DNA of 20,846 nt from UBA12088 sp041920275 (GTDB lineage: Bacteria > Patescibacteriota > Minisyncoccia > Phycocordibacterales > UBA12088). Each line of letters begins with the position of its first letter. The stretch's first letter is position 1. Where the stretch lies: contig JAYRSE010000004.1 in NCBI GenBank assembly GCA_041920275.1, positions 1 through 20,846 of the forward strand, written 5' to 3'. A model generated the notes under the pieces. It had not been told where the DNA came from. It saw only the letters and a list, made by a program, of their open reading frames with translations, and searched no databases. Positions 16,132-20,846 of this stretch are shown here, piece by piece. The position numbers were made by a program, and so were the translations under genes.

Positions 16132-16155
16132 ATCACCGTACATCGGTGATATACT
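16132..16155 (+). promoter_or_regulatory. Extended -10 promoter overlapped by an operator-like dyad
   Basis: ATCACCG (16132-16138), five bases, then CGGTGAT (16144-16150) form a perfect 7-bp dyad. Its last base is the first base of the -10 box TATACT (16150-16155), which carries the TGA extension of an extended -10. The ATG follows seven bases later (16163), so the transcript is probably leaderless. A repressor on the dyad would block polymerase; since the gene is a metal transporter, a metal-sensing repressor is a reasonable guess. Confidence 0.5.
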
Positions 16156-16162
16156 ACACCAC

Positions 16163-16693
16163 ATGCGTTTGGACAAACGAGTGCGGTGGAGTGAGTACCT
16201 CGATGAGGCGGTGTATGGTGCGAACGACGGTATCATTACCACCTTTGCGGTCGTCTCGGGTGCCGCGGGGGCCGGGCTCTCCGGCGAGACGGTCATCATC
16301 ATGGGGGTGGCGAATTTGATCGCCGACGGATTCTCCATGGGTGCCTCGAGCTTCCTTGCGATCCGTACGGAGGCGGAGGTGGCGAAGGTCAAACATTTCT
16401 TTCGAAGGCGTGGAAACGACCAGGCGACCTCGCGATCGATCGTGACGTTCGTCGCGTTTGTGATCGCGGGAGCGATACCGCTCGTCCCGTTTTTCAATGC
16501 ATTGGCCGAGGGGCGCGAGTTCATGGTCTCCGCCGTCGGTGCCGGAGTGACATTCTTTTTAGTGGGCGGGTTGCGCACCTTGGTGACCAAGCGCGGCTTC
16601 TTCAATTCTGGTATCGAGATGTTCCTGGTCGGTGGCATCGCATCCGCGCTTGCGTACGGAGTCGGTGGTCTGGTGCATTCGCTTATTCAATAA
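16163..16693 (+). CDS. VIT/CCC1-family iron/manganese transporter
   Basis: 176 residues. The opening 'Y-L-D-E-A-V-Y-G-A-N-D-G-I-I-T-T-F-A-V-V-S-G-A-A-G-A-G-L-S' and 'V-A-N-L-I-A-D-G-F-S-M-G-A-S-S-F-L-A' are the signature transmembrane segments of the vacuolar iron transporter family (DUF125). Five hydrophobic helices are visible near 20-38, 42-62, 93-112, 120-142 and 152-172. The cytoplasmic metal-binding helices found in eukaryotic VIT1 between helices 2 and 3 are reduced to about 25 residues here. Family members move Fe2+ or Mn2+ out of the cytoplasm; direction and metal are not shown by the sequence. The next gene starts 13 bases after the stop. Confidence 0.9.
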   Translation: MRLDKRVRWSEYLDEAVYGANDGIITTFAVVSGAAGAGLSGETVIIMGVANLIADGFSMGASSFLAIRTEAEVAKVKHFFRRRGNDQATSRSIVTFVAFVIAGAIPLVPFFNALAEGREFMVSAVGAGVTFFLVGGLRTLVTKRGFFNSGIEMFLVGGIASALAYGVGGLVHSLIQ

Positions 16694-16706
16694 CAGATCC
16701 AGGTGT

Positions 16707-17969
16707 ATGTTTGAACCCAAAAGAACACGCATATCCTTATTTTCATTCGCCGGTATGGTGTGCGCCCTTGTTCTGTTCGGTGTAACGTTCGTACATGCAC
16801 AGGAAAGTGTGACCGATGGAGCGGTGAGTGACACGATAAGTACACCGATCGACGGGTTCGTGGAAGATGAGGGTAGCGCACTCCATGCCACGAACGGTTC
16901 GGTCATGTATGTTTTTCATAGTACTACTTGCCCGCACTGTGCGGCGCTCATGAAATTCCTTGATTCCACCATCGTGCCCAAGTATCCCGACCTGGAGATC
17001 CGACGCTACGAGGTGTCCGACGCAAATGCTCGCGCACTCTTAAAGACGCTCGCTCGCGAGCACGGCCTCAAGCAGTACGGGAGCGTCCCCACGGTATTTA
17101 TAGGTGGTGAAGCCATGGTCGGATACCATACCGACAAGACCACGGGGGTCGAGCTTGAGCGCAACATACGGCGGGCGTTGGGTCTCGGTGTTGAAGCGGG
17201 CGAGGAGACAAGGCGTGGCACGATCGAAGTGACGTTCTTGGGGGAGATCGACCCAAGTAGATACTCTTTGGCGACACTCGCAATACTGCTCGGTACGTTC
17301 GATGGTTTCAATGTGTGTTCGCTCGGAGCGCTCGTACTTATCATCGGCCTTACGCTCAAGCTTCAACGGAGGCGGGCGATCGTACTCTTTGGTGGTGCGT
17401 TCATCCTTACGACCGCGCTCGTGTATGGAGGACTTATCGTACTTTGGGCGCAGCTCTTCGATTACTTCGCCGCGTACGTGAACGCGTTCAAGGTCGGTAT
17501 CGCACTGCTTTCGCTCGGAGGAGGGGCGTACTTCCTCAAGGAATACATCCGTATGCGGGGTGAGGGTGCGGTGTGCACCTTCACGGAGTCGAAGTGGATC
17601 GCAAAGGTCACGGAGCGGACCGGAAAAGCGTTCGAAGATACCACGCGGCTCCTAAGCGTGTTTAGTGCGGTAGTGGTGTTCGCGGCGGTGGTCGCGATCG
17701 TCGAGTTTCCGTGCTCAGCCGCGGTTCCGCTCGTGTTTGCGGGGATACTTGCCGACGCGGGACTTTCTTTCGTTGGATACCTTGGGCACATCGGTCTTTT
17801 TGTGCTGTTTTATATGCTTGACGAGCTTATCATTTTCGGACTTGCCGCGTACCGTTTGAAATTGTGGATGACGAGCGGTGCGTTCACGAAATGGGCGGTG
17901 CTCGGCGAGGCGCTTATTCTGCTTGGTATCGGGGTGTACTATCTCGGCACGTTCATCGGGTCGCTGTAG
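16707..17969 (+). CDS. Thioredoxin-like domain fused to CcdA/DsbD-like membrane domain
   Basis: 420 residues from ATG 16707. A signal-anchor segment (about 10-31) is followed by a thioredoxin/glutaredoxin-like fold: the redox motif C-P-H-C (75-78) in 'Y-V-F-H-S-T-T-C-P-H-C' and the cis-proline in 'G-S-V-P-T-V-F-I-G-G' (P128). Residues about 185-420 hold six hydrophobic helices like CcdA and the DsbD beta domain, with the expected cysteines in 'G-F-N-V-C-S-L-G-A-L' (C204) and 'E-F-P-C-S-A-A-V-P' (C336). Such proteins pass electrons or disulfides across the membrane between cytoplasmic thioredoxin and exported proteins. A single chain holding both parts could serve the cysteine-rich surface proteins encoded upstream. 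Its last 255 bases are antisense to the tail of the pseudouridine synthase gene. The longer frame to 16632 overlaps the metal transporter and is not preferred. Confidence 0.88.
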   Translation: MFEPKRTRISLFSFAGMVCALVLFGVTFVHAQESVTDGAVSDTISTPIDGFVEDEGSALHATNGSVMYVFHSTTCPHCAALMKFLDSTIVPKYPDLEIRRYEVSDANARALLKTLAREHGLKQYGSVPTVFIGGEAMVGYHTDKTTGVELERNIRRALGLGVEAGEETRRGTIEVTFLGEIDPSRYSLATLAILLGTFDGFNVCSLGALVLIIGLTLKLQRRRAIVLFGGAFILTTALVYGGLIVLWAQLFDYFAAYVNAFKVGIALLSLGGGAYFLKEYIRMRGEGAVCTFTESKWIAKVTERTGKAFEDTTRLLSVFSAVVVFAAVVAIVEFPCSAAVPLVFAGILADAGLSFVGYLGHIGLFVLFYMLDELIIFGLAAYRLKLWMTSGAFTKWAVLGEALILLGIGVYYLGTFIGSL

Positions 17970-18809
17970 TCCGCCCTGGGGAAGTTCCGGTACGCCGAGC
18001 GTGCGGAGGAGTGTGGTACGCTCGTCCGTGCGCAGATGGCGGTACGTGTTCGGTCGCAGTCGCATGAGGCGGATATTCATGATGCGTGTACGCTGCAGAT
18101 CGCGCACGGTATAGCCGAGTGCGGCGCACATGCGTTTCACCTGATGGTTCTTGCCTTCGGTGAGTACGATGCGAAGTGTGTGCGCATCCAGTCGTTCCAC
18201 GGTACACGGTTTGGTCGTGTAGTCACCGATATCGACTCCGTGCGACATGCGTTCGCTGACATCGGAACGCAAGCGCTCGTTCACCCCTACGCGGTATTCT
18301 TTTTCGTGGTATCGATCGGGGGAGAGGAGCGGTTCGACGATCCGTCCGTCGTTCGTAAGGAGAATGAGTCCGTGGCTGTTTTTGTCGAGCCGTCCAACCG
18401 GAAACACGTCTATGTTCGCGTCTCGCTTCTTCAAGTGGTCCAGTATCTCCTTTTCACCCTCTTGCGCACCATGCGTCACCGTACCGCGCGGTTTGTTGTA
18501 AGCGAGGTAGACAAATCCCTTGCGCGGCGCATGAAAGAGTACGCGCACGTGGTCGCGTTCGGTCACCTTGTCTCCAAGTACCGCGGGTACACCATTGAGA
18601 AGCACCTTGCCGGCTTCGATGAGCTCATCCGCTTTTTTTCGAGTGGCGTACCCCTGTTGCGCGAGGTAGCGGTTGATGCGAACCGCGGAGGTGTTTCGTG
18701 CCGCGCCGTGTTGTATGCTCGGAGCTTCGGGGCGAGAAGGAAGTCGCTTCCGAAGTTGCACATCGGTTTGCATCCTGCGAGCGGATTTATTCGACGTCGG
18801 TTTGTACAT
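17715..18809 (-). CDS. rluF: RluF-like 23S rRNA pseudouridine synthase with long basic C-terminal tail
   Basis: 364 residues from the ATG at 18809; the frame reaches 18827, but that lies upstream of the -10 box. A basic N-terminal extension (1-40) precedes an S4 RNA-binding domain ('V-R-I-N-R-Y-L-A-Q-Q-G-Y-A-T-R-K-K-A-D-E-L-I', about 43-85). The RsuA-family catalytic motif G-R-L-D-K-N-S-H-G-L-I holds Asp142. 'H-E-K-E-Y-R-V' and 'L-Q-R-T-R-I-M-N' resemble E. coli RluF more than RluB or RsuA. Enzymes of this group isomerise uridine in 23S rRNA in the cytoplasm. The family normally ends near 'L-R-T-L-G-V'; here about 84 extra, mostly Lys/Arg/His-rich residues follow, encoded antisense to the thioredoxin-CcdA gene. 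The exact RluF target is inferred from similarity only. Confidence 0.88.
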   Translation of the reverse strand: MYKPTSNKSARRMQTDVQLRKRLPSRPEAPSIQHGAARNTSAVRINRYLAQQGYATRKKADELIEAGKVLLNGVPAVLGDKVTERDHVRVLFHAPRKGFVYLAYNKPRGTVTHGAQEGEKEILDHLKKRDANIDVFPVGRLDKNSHGLILLTNDGRIVEPLLSPDRYHEKEYRVGVNERLRSDVSERMSHGVDIGDYTTKPCTVERLDAHTLRIVLTEGKNHQVKRMCAALGYTVRDLQRTRIMNIRLMRLRPNTYRHLRTDERTTLLRTLGVPELPQGGLQRPDERAEIVHPDTKQNKRLAEHRPFRERTARHPQFQTVRGKSENDKLVKHIKQHKKTDVPKVSNERKSRVGKYPRKHERNRG

Positions 18810-18815
18810 TGATAT

Positions 18816-18844
18816 ATTATAATACAAATATGAAAAAAAAGCAA
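18816..18844 (-). promoter_or_regulatory. Promoter of the pseudouridine synthase gene, leaderless
   Basis: On the minus strand, TTGCTT (18844-18839), a 17-base spacer and a perfect TATAAT (18821-18816) lie six bases before the ATG at 18809. A start seven bases after the -10 would be the A of that ATG. It overlaps a plus-strand -10 at 18818-18823. Confidence 0.6.
18818..18823 (+). promoter_or_regulatory. Plus-strand -10 box overlapping the divergent one
   Basis: A perfect TATAAT is followed by six bases and the ATG at 18830. It shares four bases with the minus-strand -10. No good -35 is seen on the plus strand, so activity is uncertain. Confidence 0.4.
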
Positions 18845-19036
18845 TACCATGTAGGGTGGCGTGGGTGGAGATGGGCGCGTTTGCGGAAATACGGAATTAC
18901 GGTAGAGTTGATGGGTATCACTCTTATAGATAGACCGGCATGGATTCTCTTCTCATCCCCATCCTTACTCTACCGGGGATCGCCGGTATGCAATCCGTAT
19001 GCGCGCTGCGGGGTAAGAAAAATCACGGCCTTGTAG
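18830..19036 (+). CDS. Possible small basic protein, 68 residues
   Basis: ATG 18830 opens M-K-K-K-Q-Y-H-V-G-W-R-G-W-R-W-A-R-L-R-K-Y-G and ends with TAG at 19034-19036. The first third is rich in Lys, Arg and Trp, the middle has a short hydrophobic run (I-T-L-I-D-R-P-A-W-I-L-F), and there are two cysteines. I recognise no family. The main support is the -10 box placed exactly for a leaderless start. The frame also runs upstream to 18698, antisense to the pseudouridine synthase gene, which is not believable. It may instead be the untranslated leader of the next gene. Confidence 0.3.
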   Translation: MKKKQYHVGWRGWRWARLRKYGITVELMGITLIDRPAWILFSSPSLLYRGSPVCNPYARCGVRKITAL

Positions 19037-19066
19037 CGGACTGGTTAGGGGAACCGAGGCATGGGA

Positions 19067-19075
19067 TGCTATGCT
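19067..19075 (+). promoter_or_regulatory. Extended -10 promoter, leaderless
   Basis: TGC-TATGCT is an extended -10 (TGn plus hexamer at 19070-19075), seven bases before the ATG at 19083. Confidence 0.5.
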
Positions 19076-19082
19076 ACTGAAT

Positions 19083-20129
19083 ATGCAAGAGCTACGAGGT
19101 CGATCGAAAAATATCATAGGCATTATCGGCGTAGTGGTCGGTTTCGCTGTAGTGGGAGGGGTTGTTGCGTCTACGTTCATGCGGGAAGGGGAGACCACCG
19201 AGCGGATTAAGGATGCGGAACGCGTGGGCAAGGTGGAAGAACCGGAAGCTATAGATCCGCCAAAGGAAATTAAAACATCTCCAGATGCGCACACTCCGTC
19301 GGTAACCGAAACGGCACATGAAGGAGAAAAAAAATCCGCACCGGTACGGCAACTGCTGTCAAGAGAAGAACTTTGGAAAGCGGAATGGCCAGCCTCCTGG
19401 GATGTTGTTGCGGTAGATATTATGGGGAGACGTTCCGGTGATTACAAAGTACGAGTTGTACATGAATGGCCCAAAAGGATCGTGGTGGAAGAGGTGGAGC
19501 CACCGCACAAGGTAGCCGCAGAGTTCACGACGGAGAGATTCGTACCGTCATTGCCTGATGTGCGAGTGAAGGAGAGGCAGGAGGCTATTGCTGGTGTGCA
19601 GCCCTTTATCGACGGGTACAGCGCGAAACTTTACATGTTTATTACATTTGGCAGTCACCATTTAGAATGGCTGGGGAAGGTCTATGAATCAGATATCTTT
19701 GGGAACGATGTGAGAGAGATGGGAAAGGAGACGGTGTGGCACACAAGTGGGGTGGATGATGTTCGTTTATCTGCAGACCGTACAACACTAAGCTATATTG
19801 CGGATGAGACACACGCGGAGCTTAATGAAAGTACTGGCGAAATTGAACAGGTCGGCGACGACATAAACATCTTTCACATTATCGATTTATTAGATACTGA
19901 GAAATCAATACAGTTCGTCTTGCCTCATGGGGAAAAATTGCTCGGCTATGGGAAGAAGAAGTATTGGGTACCTGCGTGGCAGTTTGTAGATGACGGAGTG
20001 GTGGAATTCACGTTGTACTACCGAGAGTCCGTGGAAAAACAAAAAGGAGTTAAAGAGCTTTGGCGTCATGATAGGAAAACAAGGGAAAGTACTCTGATAG
20101 AGAGTCGGGCGGTTACTGGCACGAGTTAG
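19083..20129 (+). CDS. Membrane-anchored protein of unknown function
   Basis: 348 residues from ATG 19083; the ATG at 19071 adds four residues but overlaps the -10 box. A short basic start (M-Q-E-L-R-G-R-S-K-N) leads into one transmembrane helix (about 10-32). A charged, Pro/Glu/Lys-rich linker (about 35-90) follows. The rest (about 95-348) alternates strands and turns with many Trp, Tyr and charged residues ('W-D-V-V-A-V-D-I-M-G-R-R-S-G-D-Y-K-V-R-V-V', 'K-Y-W-V-P-A-W-Q-F-V-D-D-G-V-V-E-F-T-L-Y-Y'), which could be a beta-propeller or similar fold outside the membrane. No cysteine is visible, unlike the other exported proteins here. The gene reads more A/T-rich than its neighbours. I recognise no family. 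Its stop overlaps the end of a minus-strand remnant. Confidence 0.75.
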   Translation: MQELRGRSKNIIGIIGVVVGFAVVGGVVASTFMREGETTERIKDAERVGKVEEPEAIDPPKEIKTSPDAHTPSVTETAHEGEKKSAPVRQLLSREELWKAEWPASWDVVAVDIMGRRSGDYKVRVVHEWPKRIVVEEVEPPHKVAAEFTTERFVPSLPDVRVKERQEAIAGVQPFIDGYSAKLYMFITFGSHHLEWLGKVYESDIFGNDVREMGKETVWHTSGVDDVRLSADRTTLSYIADETHAELNESTGEIEQVGDDINIFHIIDLLDTEKSIQFVLPHGEKLLGYGKKKYWVPAWQFVDDGVVEFTLYYRESVEKQKGVKELWRHDRKTRESTLIESRAVTGTS

Positions 20130-20290
20130 TCGGAAGGTGTGACCTGGCGTTCGATGATGAGGCGGTGGTAGGTGGTGTCCGCATTCACCGAGAGTTCGGT
20201 GCCGGCATCCCACACACCCTGTTCGTAAAGGTATTACGGGCGCGGTTCAGTGTGGGAGAACTTCAGATAAAGTCCTAACGAGATGAGAAA
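20126..20290 (-). pseudogene. 3' remnant of a broken gene
   Basis: On the minus strand one frame reads F-L-I-S-L-G-L-Y-L-K-F-S-H-T-E-P-R-P, then a TAA (20236-20234), then Y-L-Y-E-Q-G-V-W-D-A-G-T-E-L-S-V-N-A-D, T-T-Y-H-R-L-I-I-E-R-Q, ending with a TAA at 20128-20126. Both halves look like real protein and share the frame, but a stop lies between them and a terminator hairpin removes anything further upstream. This looks like the end of a decayed gene. Which family it came from cannot be told. It is also possible that only the second half is a remnant. Confidence 0.45.
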
Positions 20291-20317
20291 AACCCCGAGC
20301 GGATGCTCGGGGTTTTT
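20288..20317. terminator. Intrinsic terminator T1, 13-bp perfect stem
   Basis: AAAAACCCCGAGC (20288-20300) pairs perfectly with GCTCGGGGTTTTT (20305-20317) around GGAT. A-tracts and T-tracts on the two sides make it usable in both directions. It follows the gene at 19083-20129 after the remnant. Confidence 0.85.
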
Positions 20318-20353
20318 GCGTTTGGGGGGCCAAGGGCGAACGGGTAGGGGAGT

Positions 20354-20373
20354 TACTCAAACTGGTTTGAGTA
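20354..20373. promoter_or_regulatory. Inverted repeat with 9-bp arms
   Basis: TACTCAAAC, TG, GTTTGAGTA: a perfect 9-bp dyad with a two-base centre and no T-run, between terminators T1 and T2. It could be a protein-binding site or a cruciform. A second, shorter dyad (CTGTAA...TTACAG, 20380-20399) follows. Confidence 0.4.
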
Positions 20374-20424
20374 GACTTCCTGTAATTGCGTTTTTACAGA
20401 AATACAGATGGTGTAGAAAAAGGT

Positions 20425-20451
20425 AACCCCGAGCGGATGCTCGGGGTTTTT
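20425..20451 (+). terminator. Intrinsic terminator T2
   Basis: The same AACCCCGAGC / GCTCGGGGTT stem as T1 (10 bp) and GGAT loop, with TTTTT. There is no gene between it and T1, so it may end a short RNA or be a duplicated copy. Confidence 0.75.
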
Positions 20452-20486
20452 GCGTTTGGGGGAGGGGGGTCTGTCCTTCCGTGTTT

Positions 20487-20536
20487 CTGTAATTGCGGAA
20501 ATGAAGAACACCCCGAGCGGGAGTGCGGGGTTTTGC
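20487..20536 (+). terminator. Degenerate terminator T3 with a shared upstream word
   Basis: ACCCCG (20510-20515) and CGGGGT (20526-20531) form a 6-bp stem followed by TTT and GCG, a decayed version of T1/T2. The word CTGTAATTGCG at 20487-20497 also occurs upstream of T2 at 20380-20390, so more than the hairpin was copied. Confidence 0.5.
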
Positions 20537-20782
20537 GGATTTTGTTGACGGGGGTCAGGTGCGGGGGCGTGGGAGGGCTTGACGTGGGGAGTTTCTCTAC
20601 GAATAGTGATTGAATTGTTCTCTCCGCTCCGGTGGGAGGGAGGGGAGGAGTTTTGTGTCTGAGTGGTTTTGTTGGTTTTTGCTAAGGGGGGAATGGGGAT
20701 GAGGTGGTTCTTGTGGGTGACGAATACCGTGTGTGCATAACCCGCGTGGGATAGGCGGGGTTTCGGGGTAGAGTGGAAGGGT
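20532..20782. other. G-rich intergenic stretch without a supported gene
   Basis: This stretch is strongly G-biased on the plus strand. It holds G-run clusters (20550-20577 and 20634-20648) and a weak possible promoter (TTGACG 20579-20584, 17 bases, AATAGT 20602-20607). A weak hairpin lies near 20739-20763 (CCCGC/GCGGG). The frames here give only short, low-quality peptides. Confidence 0.4.
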
Positions 20783-20846
20783 ATGGAACTGAAAGAAATA
20801 ACCGCGCCGGTACTGCCGGAGCAAACGCAAGAGTGGGGTCGGAGAA
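20783..20846 (+). CDS. Start of a gene cut by the window edge
   Basis: ATG 20783 opens M-E-L-K-E-I-T-A-P-V-L-P-E-Q-T-Q-E-W-G-R-R with no stop before the window ends. GGAAGGG (20775-20781) just before it may be a Shine-Dalgarno site, and a -10-like TAGAGT (20769-20774) lies eight bases upstream. Twenty-one residues are too few to name a family. Confidence 0.5.
   Translation, partial: MELKEITAPVLPEQTQEWGRR

Larger units (their letters stand above)
20291..20462 (+). repeat. Exact 38-base direct repeat around terminators T1 and T2
   Basis: Bases 20291-20328 and 20425-20462 are identical by base-by-base reading. Each copy holds the terminator stem, the T-run, GCG, TTT and a G-run. The copies are 134 bases apart. 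Confidence 0.85.

Noticed and set aside
20288..20536. CRISPR-like array
   Set aside because: The repeats are terminator hairpins with uneven spacing and no uniform spacers or cas genes.
1..20846. Alternative genetic code (UGA as glycine), known in some CPR groups
   Set aside because: UGA ends genes at sensible family ends, for example after the dockerins, and is not seen inside conserved domains.

Overview
The window looks like a chromosomal segment of an uncultivated Patescibacteria (Candidate Phyla Radiation) bacterium, probably a Parcubacteria-type lineage. This is inferred from style, not from a marker gene. The signs are Thr/Ser-rich secreted proteins, dockerins with a 'DFSI-LFNW' repeat, few Shine-Dalgarno sites, several -10 boxes placed so that transcripts would be leaderless, and proteins fixed in the membrane by one C-terminal helix with a basic tail. 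The standard code (UGA = stop) fits every gene. No rRNA, tRNA, CRISPR array, transposase or phage gene was seen.

Layout. 1-2371: the 3' part of a large surface protein, then a small membrane-anchored helical protein. 2372-3388: an intergenic promoter and strong terminator, then a SAM-hydrolase-like (DUF62) gene. 3389-7816: a secreted fibronectin-III-like protein, a MacB/LolD-type ABC ATPase with an unusually long C-terminal extension, and a MacB/FtsX-type permease. 7817-9907: a second large secreted protein, paralogous at its C-terminus to the first gene, closed by a perfect hairpin terminator. 9908-16064: a surface-assembly cluster made of a membrane-anchored beta-sandwich protein, a Cys-rich dockerin protein, two membrane-anchored cohesin-like proteins and, on the opposite strand, one protein carrying both a cohesin-like domain and a dockerin. 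16065-17969: a VIT/CCC1-type metal transporter behind an operator-like dyad, followed by a thioredoxin-CcdA (DsbD-like) fusion. 17715-18809 (minus): an RluF-like pseudouridine synthase whose C-terminal tail runs 255 bases antisense into the thioredoxin-CcdA gene. 18811-20129: a divergent promoter, a doubtful small ORF and an unrecognised membrane-anchored protein. 20130-20782: a gene-poor, G-rich stretch with a broken gene end, three related terminator hairpins and short repeats. 20783-end: the start of another gene.

How the genes may work together. Most of the window concerns the cell surface. The strongest candidate for something little described is the cohesin/dockerin cluster. It has receptors (two membrane-anchored cohesin-like proteins), a secreted client (dockerin plus Cys-rich repeats) and an adaptor (cohesin plus dockerin), with no glycoside hydrolase in view, so it is a non-cellulosomal protein-docking system. 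The thioredoxin-CcdA fusion could manage thiols or disulfides in these cysteine-containing exported proteins, and the ABC pair could move material across the membrane. These links are inferred from gene neighbourhood and domain content only.
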